Assembly: GCA_040755275.1 (NCBI GenBank)
Contig: JBFMBE010000052.1
Location: forward strand, 1 to 20,639
DNA length: 20,639 bases
Origin: Desulfatirhabdium sp040755275
GTDB lineage: Bacteria > Desulfobacterota > Desulfobacteria > Desulfobacterales > Desulfatirhabdiaceae
Direction of reading: 5' to 3'
Of this stretch, positions 1 through 6,301 are shown piece after piece. Below the pieces are notes generated by a model that was not told where the DNA came from, ran no database searches, and worked only from the letters and a program-made list of their open reading frames with translations. A program made the translations under genes and the position numbers. Position 1 is the stretch's first letter; each line of letters opens with the position of its first letter.

Positions 1-126
1 TGTCGTGCTGCATCCCTCGTCGTTGCGGCGTACGTCTAAGTACGCCTCACTCCTCGGGATTTGCACTCCTTGCCTGCGGCCTTTTTTCGAAGCCGTCCAT
101 ATGATGGACTTTTTGCGACGCCATCA
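1..126. repeat. Type I palindromic repeat element, copy A (cut by window start)
   Basis: Nearly identical to the right-hand part of the complete copy at 16279-16433 (window position 1 aligns with 16308). It has the inner hairpin 25-48 (imperfect 9-bp arms around GTCTAA), the arm ending in GCCTTTTTTCGAAGCCGTC, and the terminal repeat GACTTTTTGCGACGCCATCA. Read on the minus strand, the end is TGATGGCGTCGCAAAAAGTC, the family terminus. The element starts directly at the rpmI stop codon. The left end is outside the window, so a target duplication (predicted AAAGG, present here at 127-131) cannot be confirmed. Confidence 0.85.
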
Positions 127-321
127 AAGGTAAGGCATTAACAGTTTCAATTCCCGGTTGTTGGCCTTGTCCAGAACGGGGCTTTGCCTCAGGGAACGCT
201 TCCGTTTCCGGCTTTTGGTGGTCAGGATGTGGCTGCCGAAAGACTTGTGATATACGAATTTTCCGCTTCCCGTTCGTTTGAAGCGCTTGGCTGCAGAACG
301 GTTTGTCTTGATTTTGGGCAT
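124..321 (-). CDS. rpmI: 50S ribosomal protein L35
   Basis: The 65-residue product begins MPKIKTNRSAAKRFKRTGSG and has the basic SRKRKRSLR stretch and a C-terminal LLMPYL, as expected for full-length bacterial L35 of the large ribosomal subunit. The start is chosen at 321 because AAGGAG lies 6 bases upstream and MPKIKT is the conserved family N-terminus; an upstream in-frame ATG at 378 has no such support. It follows infC on the same strand after an unusually long 223-bp gap, in the conserved infC-rpmI-rplT order. rplT is not visible: directly after the last sense codon comes a repeat element, and the TGA stop coincides with the first three bases of that element. Identification is firm. Confidence 0.97.
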   Translation of the reverse strand: MPKIKTNRSAAKRFKRTGSGKFVYHKSFGSHILTTKSRKRKRSLRQSPVLDKANNRELKLLMPYL

Positions 322-544
322 GAGAATCTCCTTCAAAAAAGATATGGCGCAAGGCAACCCCCTCCTGCGCCACAACATCCGCTACACAAGAGAACATAAA
401 TCAGGCCGAATGGGACCCGACCTCATCCAACCGCTTCCTTGAAATGGATTCAACCAATGTTTTTTTGGGGAGGTTGACCAACCAAGTTGAAATTTCGAAG
501 CGGCTGACGATTGACAACAACCCAGGATCAACGGGATGCAGGCA

Positions 545-1081
545 TTATTTCGGAGCGAGAATCATCACCATCGTGCGGCCTTCGAATTTGGGTTTCTGTT
601 CCACGATGGCGACAGCCTCCGTTTCGAGCAGAATTTTATCCAACAACTCCTGAGCCGCTTGGGTCAGCGTGATCTCCCGACCCCGGAACATGACAGTGAC
701 TTTCACCTTGTCCTTATCGACAAGAAAACGCTTGATGTGGTCGATTTTGGTTTGAAGGTCATGGTCTCCGGTTTTCGGCCGTATCTTGATTTCCTTGACT
801 TGGAAAGTGCTTTGTTTCTTTTTCGCTTCCTGCTTTTTTTTGGTCTGCTCGTATTTGTACTTCCCATAATCCATGATCTTGCAGACCGGTGGATTGGCAG
901 TCGGTGAAATTTCCACCAGATCGAGTCCGGCTTCCCCTGCTGCTGCAAGCGCTTTGTAAAGCGGCACGATCCCACTTTGTTTGCCTTCGGCGTCGATCAG
1001 CCGAACTTCCTTGGCCTTGATTTCCCGGTTGACATTGACCTTGTCAGACTTGACCGGTCGCTGCTGAATCCTGTTGTCTAT
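545..1081 (-). CDS. infC: Translation initiation factor IF-3, apparent ATA start
   Basis: The 178-residue product has the two IF-3 domains: the N-terminal part with VNVNREIKAKEVRLID and PVCKIMDYGKYKYEQ, a lysine-rich linker (TKKKQEAKKKQ), and the C-terminal part with VKEIKIRPKTGDHDLQTK, VTVMFRGREI and a final MVMILAPK. IF-3 binds the 30S subunit and controls start-site selection and subunit dissociation. The start at 1081 is ATA, placed 6 bases after a strong AGGAGGT. The only nearby in-frame ATG (1117) lacks a ribosome-binding site and would add 12 unconserved residues. Rare start codons are known for infC, because IF-3 discriminates against them and so limits its own synthesis. Upstream are a promoter and a hairpin-plus-T-run. 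thrS, often the upstream neighbour, is absent here. Confidence 0.93.
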   Translation of the reverse strand: MDNRIQQRPVKSDKVNVNREIKAKEVRLIDAEGKQSGIVPLYKALAAAGEAGLDLVEISPTANPPVCKIMDYGKYKYEQTKKKQEAKKKQSTFQVKEIKIRPKTGDHDLQTKIDHIKRFLVDKDKVKVTVMFRGREITLTQAAQELLDKILLETEAVAIVEQKPKFEGRTMVMILAPK

Positions 1082-1150
1082 GCCTGCACCTCCTGGTTCC
1101 CCACGTTTTTGGCTCATACGGCCCGTTTGTAATGCGGGCTTACGGAAATC

Positions 1151-1187
1151 AAAAAAAGCATCGACATCTTGAAACAGAAGTCGATGC
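1151..1187 (-). terminator. Promoter-proximal hairpin with T-run in infC leader (possible attenuator)
   Basis: On the minus strand GCATCGAC pairs with GTCGATGC (8 bp, plus an inner TCT/AGA after one mismatch), followed at once by seven T residues (1157-1151). It begins about where transcription from the promoter at 1194-1222 should start, and ends some 70 bases before infC. No minus-strand gene lies upstream for it to terminate, so an attenuator of the infC-rpmI operon is the natural reading. Whether an antiterminator exists is not evident. Confidence 0.6.
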
Positions 1188-1193
1188 GGCGGT

Positions 1194-1222
1194 TTTATAG
1201 CCTGAACATTTGGAAATTGCAA
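1194..1222 (-). promoter_or_regulatory. Sigma70-like promoter for infC-rpmI
   Basis: On the minus strand TTGCAA (1222-1217) and TATAAA (1199-1194) are separated by exactly 17 bases. These match the -35 and -10 consensus at 4/6 and 5/6 positions. The predicted start, near 1187, coincides with the first base of the leader hairpin. Confidence 0.6.
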
Positions 1223-1252
1223 GCAGAATATCCTTTCTTCTTGGAATACCGC

Positions 1253-1281
1253 TTGATTTATTGGATGTAATTGCATAGCAT
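1253..1281 (+). promoter_or_regulatory. Candidate sigma70-like promoter for the small lipoprotein gene
   Basis: TTGATT (1253-1258) and TAGCAT (1276-1281) are separated by 17 bases, about 60 bases before the start codon at 1344. Both hexamers match consensus at 4/6 positions, so support is moderate. A second -10-like TAGAAT follows at 1281-1286. Confidence 0.4.
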
Positions 1282-1343
1282 AGAATCAGGCATTGGATGG
1301 AGAACTTCCATCGAAAACCCAACCCAAAAAGGAGGAGAGCGCT

Positions 1344-1556
1344 ATGAAGAAATGGATCATGATTGGATTGATCGGGCTTTTTCTGGCAGGTTGCGGAACC
1401 GCAGCCAAAGAAAGTGAATTTTGGAAACATGACTCGGTCTATAGCAGCGGGGATCATCTGAAATACAGCTGGGGCGGATATGTTCCGACGACGCCGGATG
1501 AAGTCCAGAAATCAACCCAACAAAAATGGTGGGGAATTCCTATAGGCGCCAAATAA
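1344..1556 (+). CDS. Small lipoprotein of unknown function
   Basis: The 70-residue product starts MKKWIMIGLIGLFLAGCGTA: two lysines, a hydrophobic core and a lipobox LAGC with the acylated cysteine at residue 17. The mature part (about 54 residues) is rich in Trp, Tyr, Ser and Lys (FWKHDSVYSSGDHLKYSWGGY) and ends in KWWGIPIGAK; no catalytic motif is visible. ATG at 1344 is preceded by GGAGGAG with 7 bases spacing. The Asp expected after Cys for inner-membrane retention in E. coli is absent (Gly), so an outer-membrane location is possible. It is a single-gene unit with its own promoter and a strong hairpin downstream. I do not know a function; short lipoproteins of this general look occur in sulfate reducers. 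Confidence 0.85.
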   Translation: MKKWIMIGLIGLFLAGCGTAAKESEFWKHDSVYSSGDHLKYSWGGYVPTTPDEVQKSTQQKWWGIPIGAK

Positions 1557-1568
1557 TTCCCGTTGGGC

Positions 1569-1614
1569 ATCGCCCGAAAAGAGGAAAACGCCATGTTTCC
1601 TCATTTCGGGCGAT
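1569..1614 (+). terminator. Long hairpin downstream of the lipoprotein gene
   Basis: ATCGCCCGAAAAGAGGAAA (1569-1587) pairs with TTTCCTCATTTCGGGCGAT (1596-1614) at 18 of 19 positions around an 8-base loop. The following TATTTG is only a weak T-run. It lies 12 bases after the stop codon, so it probably terminates or protects the lipoprotein mRNA. Confidence 0.7.
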
Positions 1615-1789
1615 TATTTGGGGTCCTTCCAGAATCTTTCGCGCACGTTCCACATGTTCCAAACCCATCTTGTAGCTTTTTGTACAAGCTGCAACCAACC
1701 GCTATCTATCCATATCCTTCAATGATGGAGCTTCGATCGACCTGCTGCGGAGTGATCGAACATATTTGATTTGTTGTGAAATCATCACA

Positions 1790-2102
1790 TGATGAAGTCG
1801 CAAAAAGTCAGAGAGTCTTAGGTGAGCCGCATGGCGAAGCGACCGCCTTTTTCGCTGCATCGGATGAACTCAGCCGCCCGAGCTCGTAAGGTTCGGACGT
1901 CAGGGCAGTCATTCGATACAGGCCGTCAAAACGCAACGGATTGATTATCATACGATTGTACTCGTTGAACGACGTCCGGCCCAACGATCTCCGGCGGCTT
2001 CAAACAAGCATTCGCTGCAGCATCAACAGGCGGTCGCCCCGCCATGCTCATGCCCGGCAATCGAGAAAAGCCAAGCGGCGGCGACTTTTTGCGAACCCAT
2101 CA
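1790..2102. repeat. Type II palindromic repeat element, copy C, with target duplication
   Basis: This 313-bp element has terminal inverted repeats TGATGAAGTCGCAAAAAGTC (left) and, inverted, TGATGGGTTCGCAAAAAGTC (right). Further arms pair inside: 1830-1848 with 2028-2046 (17 of 19), and the CAGCCGCC...GGACGTC block with the GACGTCCGG...GGCGGC block. The whole can therefore fold into one long imperfect hairpin. TCACA directly flanks both ends (1785-1789 and 2103-2107; 7 bp as ATCACAT if the outer T and A are counted). No long reading frame is kept among the copies. Gene-free DNA around it (1615-1789 and 2128-2393) shows only short inverted repeats. Confidence 0.9.
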
Positions 2103-2107
2103 TCACA

Positions 2108-2127
2108 TGATGAAGTCGCAAAAAGTC
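2108..2127. repeat. Solo terminal repeat of the type II element
   Basis: Immediately after the right-hand TCACA of copy C comes a second exact copy of the 20-base left terminus of copy C. As a result a 29-bp perfect direct repeat (1781-1809 and 2099-2127) brackets the element. No interior follows, so this is a terminus left by deletion of a second element, or a product of recombination between the direct repeats. Confidence 0.75.
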
Positions 2128-2253
2128 GAAGCTACCCGGATTTGGTTCATTGTCGGGTATGATCGACTTGTTGCAAGACCATCATTCCATGGTCGGTCCC
2201 CATGTATTCCGCTTTCCATTTCGGATGGTTAAAAACCGATTTCTGGGGATTTA

Positions 2254-2280
2254 CAAATGTCGCTGGAACCATTACATTTG
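2254..2280. promoter_or_regulatory. Inverted repeat upstream of the ferritin-like gene
   Basis: CAAATGT (2254-2260) and ACATTTG (2274-2280) form a perfect 7-bp inverted repeat with 13-base spacing, 114 bases before the start codon. A second palindrome, GACCAT-N6-ATGGTC, lies at 2177-2194. Either could be an operator or a hairpin; no regulator can be named. Confidence 0.3.
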
Positions 2281-2393
2281 CGGCGAAAAACATCTTCAGA
2301 TGATGCAGCCTGCTCTACTCAGGATATTCCGTGGCCGTGTCGGCTTTCGGTATGGCATCAACCGCTTCAACCCTTCTCAGAAAGGAAATCCAC

Positions 2394-2870
2394 ATGAGCT
2401 TTGATTTCAACGCAGACGACATTTTTGAAATGGCCCAGCAAATCGAAAAGAACGGTGCAGCCTTTTACGCCGGGGCTGCAACATCCATTTCGGACCCCAC
2501 GGCGAAAGCCTTTCTCGAGAAACTGAGTCAGATGGAGGTTTCCCATGAAAAGACGTTCGCCGACATGCGAAGGGATCTCTCCGACAAAGAAAAAACTCCG
2601 ACCACGTTCGATCCCCAGGGTGAGGCCGCTCAGTATCTGAAAGCCTTGGCAGACACCAAGGTCTTTTTCGAAAAAACCATCGACACGACATCGATGAAGG
2701 AAATTCTCAAGGCTGCCATCGAGGCGGAAAAGGATTCGATCGTTTTTTATCTGGGAATGAAGGACTTGGTGCCCGTCGGCATGGGGAAGAACCGGCTGGA
2801 TGCCATTATCAAGGAAGAAATGGGGCATATTCGTTTGTTGGCCAAGGAATTGAGCGCTTTCAAGGCATGA
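2394..2870 (+). CDS. Ferritin-like / rubrerythrin-like diiron protein
   Basis: The 158-residue product is a four-helix ferritin-like protein with a complete diiron ligand set: Glu18 in QIEKNGAAFY, Glu48-x2-His51 in MEVSHE, Glu112 in EAEKDSIVFY and Glu142-x2-His145 in EEMGH. The two E-x6-Y segments (Glu18/Tyr25 and Glu112/Tyr119) are typical of the rubrerythrin-like family. There is no rubredoxin-type Cys pair at the C-terminus, so it is the stand-alone diiron domain, expected to act in the cytoplasm in peroxide/oxygen defence or iron handling. ATG at 2394 has AAAGGA 8 bases upstream. It is monocistronic: a strong terminator follows 13 bases after the stop. The position next to the nitrosative-stress module fits a stress role, but no shared regulator site was seen. 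Confidence 0.88.
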   Translation: MSFDFNADDIFEMAQQIEKNGAAFYAGAATSISDPTAKAFLEKLSQMEVSHEKTFADMRRDLSDKEKTPTTFDPQGEAAQYLKALADTKVFFEKTIDTTSMKEILKAAIEAEKDSIVFYLGMKDLVPVGMGKNRLDAIIKEEMGHIRLLAKELSAFKA

Positions 2871-2882
2871 TGGCTTATAATC

Positions 2883-2938
2883 CATCCAACAGCCCGGGGT
2901 CCAAGGCTCCAGGCTGTTGGATGGCCCCCCCTTTTTTT
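2883..2938 (+). terminator. Strong intrinsic terminator
   Basis: CATCCAACAGCC (2883-2894) pairs perfectly with GGCTGTTGGATG (2912-2923), followed by a C-run and seven T residues (2932-2938). It ends transcription of the ferritin-like gene before the convergent regulator gene at 2969. Confidence 0.88.
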
Positions 2939-2968
2939 GCGATTTAGACTGTTTTCAGTCTGTATCGT

Positions 2969-3661
2969 TCAACCCCATTTTCCGGATGTCACGACTTCTT
3001 GCAACCCCTCAGGATTCAAAACGGTGATTTCTGGGCCCTGCACCCGGATATATCCTGCAGAGCTTAACCGGCTAAAAACCCGGGAGAGGGTCTCCGGGAC
3101 CGTTCCCAAAACACCGGCAAGCTGACTTTTCGATATCGTCAACCGGATGGATCTGTTGGACGACGTCCGCTGGTCTCGAAGCAACGCCAGCAGATAGGAT
3201 GCAAGCCGAGCAGCCACATCTTTCAGTGCCAGGTTTTCGATCTGGTGCGTAAATTCCTTCAACCGCAAGCACAGCAGCCCGATCATGCCGAGGGCGATCG
3301 ATGGGTTTTGCGAGATGAGATCGATAAAACGCTTTCTGGGGAAAAAGAGCAGTTTCGATGGGGTTGTGGCGACAGCGGTTGCCGGAAAGTTCGCTCCGAT
3401 GAATACCGGTACCTCTCCAAACGGTTCCCCCGGCCCCAGGATATGAAGGATATGCTCCTTTCCATCCATAGACGATTTGTATACCTTGATTTTTCCGAAG
3501 AGAAGGACATAAAAGCCATCGGCTGCTTCTCCCTCCTCGAAGATGGTTTGTCCCTTCTCTGCCATGTGAACCGTTCCGATCGCGTGAAGCGCTTCCAGTT
3601 GATCTCTCGATAATCCGTTGAACAAAGGGGCCCGGGCCATGATATCGAGTACGGGTTCCAT
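2969..3661 (-). CDS. hcpR: CRP/FNR-family regulator, HcpR type
   Basis: The 230-residue product has an N-terminal cyclic-nucleotide-binding-like beta-roll (about 10-125, with FEEGEAADGFYVLLFGKIKV and GPGEPFGEVPVFIG), a long dimerisation helix (about 130-160) and a C-terminal winged helix (about 165-225) with SKSQLAGVLGTVPETLSRVF, whose ETLSR recognition helix is typical of FNR/HcpR proteins. No N-terminal cysteine cluster is present, so it is not an FNR-type Fe-S sensor. HcpR proteins control hcp and associated ferredoxin genes in sulfate reducers in response to NO-type stress. Here the gene is divergent from hcp, 160 bp apart, and a TTGA-N6-TCAA palindrome lies between them, only 33 bases before its own start, which suggests autoregulation. 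ATG at 3661 has GGAGA upstream. The family call is firm; HcpR as subgroup is inferred from context and binding site. Confidence 0.85.
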   Translation of the reverse strand: MEPVLDIMARAPLFNGLSRDQLEALHAIGTVHMAEKGQTIFEEGEAADGFYVLLFGKIKVYKSSMDGKEHILHILGPGEPFGEVPVFIGANFPATAVATTPSKLLFFPRKRFIDLISQNPSIALGMIGLLCLRLKEFTHQIENLALKDVAARLASYLLALLRDQRTSSNRSIRLTISKSQLAGVLGTVPETLSRVFSRLSSAGYIRVQGPEITVLNPEGLQEVVTSGKWG

Positions 3662-3693
3662 GATGGTTCCATCTCCAAAAAAAGTTTGCTTTC

Positions 3694-3707
3694 TTGATTC
3701 AGGTCAA
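3694..3707. promoter_or_regulatory. HcpR/FNR-type binding site
   Basis: The sequence TTGATTCAGGTCAA is a palindrome of FNR class form TTGA-N6-TCAA. It lies in the intergenic region between hcpR and hcp. Its centre (3700.5) is about 41.5 bp upstream of the hcp transcription start predicted from the -10 box at 3730-3735, the standard class II activator position. It would also block or overlap the promoter of hcpR. Confidence 0.78.
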
Positions 3708-3729
3708 GGCGCTGTCGTTTGGAGTGGGC

Positions 3730-3735
3730 TATAAC
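3730..3735 (+). promoter_or_regulatory. -10 box of the hcp operon promoter
   Basis: TATAAC at 3730-3735 matches the -10 consensus at 5/6 positions. The -35 region 17 bases upstream (AAGGCG, 3707-3712) is a poor match, as expected for a promoter that needs an activator. The leader to the hcp ATG would be about 80 bases. Confidence 0.5.
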
Positions 3736-3821
3736 CCCATCCAACCAAGACGATCGGTTTCGGGATATATCCTGGAACCCTGTTGGAATCAACCCCCGTA
3801 CCCAGAGAAAGGAGATCGACC

Positions 3822-5435
3822 ATGTTCTGTTATCAATGCGAGCAAACGTCCAAAGGCCAAGGCTGTACCAAGATCGGCGTATGCGGCAAGCAACCCGAAG
3901 TGGCTGCACTGCAGGATCTGTTGATCCATGCGATGAAAGGACTGTCGAAGGCCGCTGTCGCAGCAGCCGACGCCGGTCTTAGGGATCATGAAATGGATCG
4001 GTTTGCATGTGAAGCCGTTTTCTCCACCCTGACCAATGTGGATTTCGATCCGGAGCGGTTTCCGGCGTTCATTTACAAAGCAGTCGCCTACCGGGATGCA
4101 TTGAAGGAGAAACTGCACCTCGTCGGAAATGAGGATGCCTTCACCTTCAAGCCGGCGTCGACCCTGCAAGGTTTGATTGAACAAGGTGAACGGGTGGGTA
4201 TCCAATCCGATCCCAATGTCGATCCGGATATCCTGAGCCTGCAGCAGACCCTGACCTATGGTATCAAAGGTGTTGCAGCCTATGCCGATCATGCGGCGAT
4301 TCTGGGGCAGATGGACGAAAAGGTGTTCCGGTTCATTTACGAAGGATTGGCTGCCACTCTCAATCCCAAGGCCGGTCTTGATGAAATGGTGGGTTTGGTT
4401 CTCAAATGCGGGGAGATCAATCTGCGGGCCATGGAGCTGTTGGATGCCGCCAACACGGGGAGCTACGGCCACCCGGTTCCGACGTCGGTACCGCTTGGCG
4501 TCAAGAAAGGCAAAGCCATCCTGGTTTCCGGCCACGATCTCAAGGATCTCGAAGAAATCCTGAAACAAAGCCAGGGAAAGGGTATTTACGTCTATACCCA
4601 CGGGGAGATGCTGCCCTGCCACGGATATCCGGAACTGAAGAAATATGCGCATTTTTACGGTCATTATGGGACGGCTTGGCAGAATCAGGTTCGGGAGTTC
4701 GCCGAGTTCCCGGGCGCCATCCTGATGACGACCAATTGCATTCAAAAGCCCAAGGAAAGTTATCAGGACAACATGTTCACCACGGGTTTGGTGGGATGGC
4801 CCGGCGTCCGACACATTGCCGATAAAAATTTCGCACCGGTCATCGAAAAGGCGCTTGCTCTTCCAGGGTTCACCGAAGACAAGCCGGGGAAGACCGTCAT
4901 GGTCGGATTCGCCCGAAACGCCGTCATGTCGGTTGCCGGAAAAGTGATCGAAGCCGTCAAGAACAAGAACATCCGACATTTCTTTCTGGTCGGCGGCTGC
5001 GACGGCGCCAAGCCGGGGCGGGATTATTACACGAAGTTCGTTGAACAGGTCCCCAGTGACTGCGTGGTGTTGACACTTGCTTGTGGAAAATTCCGCTTTT
5101 TCGACAAAGACCTTGGTGATATCGGTGGGATCCCCCGGCTGCTCGATATCGGTCAGTGCAACGATGCCTATTCGGCCATCCAGATTGCGGTCGCTCTCGC
5201 CAATGCCTTTAATTGCGGGGTGAACGATCTGCCGCTGTCGATGATCCTATCTTGGTACGAACAGAAGGCCGTTGCGATCCTGCTGACGTTGCTCCATCTC
5301 GGTATCAAGGACATTCGTCTGGGCCCGAGCCTTCCGGCGTTCATCACGCCCAATGTGCTCGACGTGTTGGTGAAAAATTTCAACATGATGCCCATCAGCA
5401 CGCCGGAGGCGGACTTAAAGGCCATCCTCGGATAA
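3822..5435 (+). CDS. hcp: Hybrid cluster protein (hydroxylamine/NO reductase), class I
   Basis: The 537-residue product matches the usual length of class I Hcp. The N-terminus MFCYQCEQTSKGQGC...C gives Cys3, Cys6, Cys15 and Cys21, the C-x2-C-x8-C-x5-C motif of the class I [4Fe-4S] cluster. Hybrid-cluster ligand segments are all present: SGHDL (His), THGEMLPCHGYP (Glu), MTTNCIQKP, VGGCDGAKPGRD, LACGKFRF and IGQCNDA (Cys), and WYEQKAVAI (Glu and Lys). Hcp reduces hydroxylamine and NO-derived species in the cytoplasm of anaerobes. ATG at 3822 has AAAGGAG 7 bases upstream, and the MFC start is conserved. It is the first gene of a four-gene plus-strand operon (gaps 71, 66 and 90 bases) behind an HcpR-type site. 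Identification is firm; the physiological substrate in this organism is inferred. Confidence 0.97.
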   Translation: MFCYQCEQTSKGQGCTKIGVCGKQPEVAALQDLLIHAMKGLSKAAVAAADAGLRDHEMDRFACEAVFSTLTNVDFDPERFPAFIYKAVAYRDALKEKLHLVGNEDAFTFKPASTLQGLIEQGERVGIQSDPNVDPDILSLQQTLTYGIKGVAAYADHAAILGQMDEKVFRFIYEGLAATLNPKAGLDEMVGLVLKCGEINLRAMELLDAANTGSYGHPVPTSVPLGVKKGKAILVSGHDLKDLEEILKQSQGKGIYVYTHGEMLPCHGYPELKKYAHFYGHYGTAWQNQVREFAEFPGAILMTTNCIQKPKESYQDNMFTTGLVGWPGVRHIADKNFAPVIEKALALPGFTEDKPGKTVMVGFARNAVMSVAGKVIEAVKNKNIRHFFLVGGCDGAKPGRDYYTKFVEQVPSDCVVLTLACGKFRFFDKDLGDIGGIPRLLDIGQCNDAYSAIQIAVALANAFNCGVNDLPLSMILSWYEQKAVAILLTLLHLGIKDIRLGPSLPAFITPNVLDVLVKNFNMMPISTPEADLKAILG

Positions 5436-5506
5436 ATCGGTGTGTCGTCGAAAACCAATCGCCGGGGCGGTCCGTTGGATCGCCCCCAAAGCCCTGGAGG
5501 CATCCG

Positions 5507-6235
5507 ATGAAATGTCCCGGACAGGACACCCAATACTGGAAACCCGGAGCGATCTATGAGGCTGCATGCCCCAAATGCGGTGCTTCGGTCGAATTTTTCA
5601 AGGACGATACCACCCGAAAATGTGCGGCCTGCGGACACCGATTCGTGAATCCCGCAATGGATTTCGGTTGTGCGGCCTATTGTCCGTATGCCGAGCAGTG
5701 CATCGGCACCTTGCCGGAAGAGGCGCTTGCACAGCGGGATGATCTGCTCAAGGATCGGGTGGCCGTGGAGATGAAACGCTATTTCAAGAGTGACTTCAAA
5801 CGAATCGGACATGCTTCCCGGGTGGCACGCTATGCCGAGCGCATCGGCAAACAGCTCGGGGGGAATCCGGCCGTGATCCTGGCTGCCGCATACCTGCATG
5901 ATATCGGTATTCATGAGGCCGAACGGAAATATCAGAGTACGGCAGCCCGGTATCAGGAGCTGGAAGGACCGCCGATTGCTCGTACGATTCTCGAAAAGCT
6001 GAAAGCCAAGAGAGAATTGATCGACGAGGTCTGTGATATCGTCGGTCACCATCACCATCCACGGGAAGCGGAGACCGTCAATTTCCAGGCGGTCTATGAT
6101 GCCGATCTGATCGCCAACATCGAGGACAACCGAAAGGAATCTCCGATATCGGAGGAGCGGATCGAGACGATCATCCAGAAATCCTTCTTGACGAGTGCCG
6201 GAAGGATGGTGGCCAGGGAAGTGTTGAACGTATGA
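5507..6235 (+). CDS. Zinc-ribbon HD-domain phosphohydrolase-like protein
   Basis: The 242-residue product has three parts. Residues 21-42 hold CPKC and CAAC, a zinc-ribbon or rubredoxin-like knuckle. Residues 55-65 hold a further cluster C-x3-C-x5-C (CAAYCPYAEQC). Residues about 95-235 form an HD domain with His102 (GHASRVARYAERIG), His131-Asp132 (YLHDIGIHE), the GHHHHP run at 180-185 and Asp198/Asp200 (YDADLI), a complete metal-site set. HD proteins of this type cleave phosphoesters, often nucleotides or cyclic dinucleotides; the substrate is unknown. GGAGG lies 7 bases before ATG 5507. It follows hcp by 71 bases without a terminator and so is probably co-regulated by HcpR. The cysteine-rich head may sense metal or redox/NO state; that is inference. 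Confidence 0.85.
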   Translation: MKCPGQDTQYWKPGAIYEAACPKCGASVEFFKDDTTRKCAACGHRFVNPAMDFGCAAYCPYAEQCIGTLPEEALAQRDDLLKDRVAVEMKRYFKSDFKRIGHASRVARYAERIGKQLGGNPAVILAAAYLHDIGIHEAERKYQSTAARYQELEGPPIARTILEKLKAKRELIDEVCDIVGHHHHPREAETVNFQAVYDADLIANIEDNRKESPISEERIETIIQKSFLTSAGRMVAREVLNV

Positions 6236-6301
6236 GAAGTCAACAGTCGGGAGACGGCAGAAGGATGGTGCTATCTAAGGAAAGGGAGCGGTGAGGTCAC
6301 C

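Noticed and set aside
1785..2127. CRISPR-like repetition
   Set aside because: The repeats are inverted termini of one dispersed element; there are no regularly spaced short direct repeats with unique spacers and no cas genes.
2969..3661. Assignment of the regulator as classical FNR or CRP
   Set aside because: There is no N-terminal cysteine cluster for FNR. The divergent position next to hcp with a TTGA-N6-TCAA site fits HcpR better than CRP, whose site is TGTGA-N6-TCACA.
3789..4979. 396-codon open frame on the minus strand
   Set aside because: It is antisense to hcp, which is certain. The translation has no recognisable motif or ribosome-binding site.
5168..6058. 296-codon open frame on the minus strand
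   Set aside because: It runs antisense across the hcp end and the HD-domain gene, both well supported by motifs on plus.
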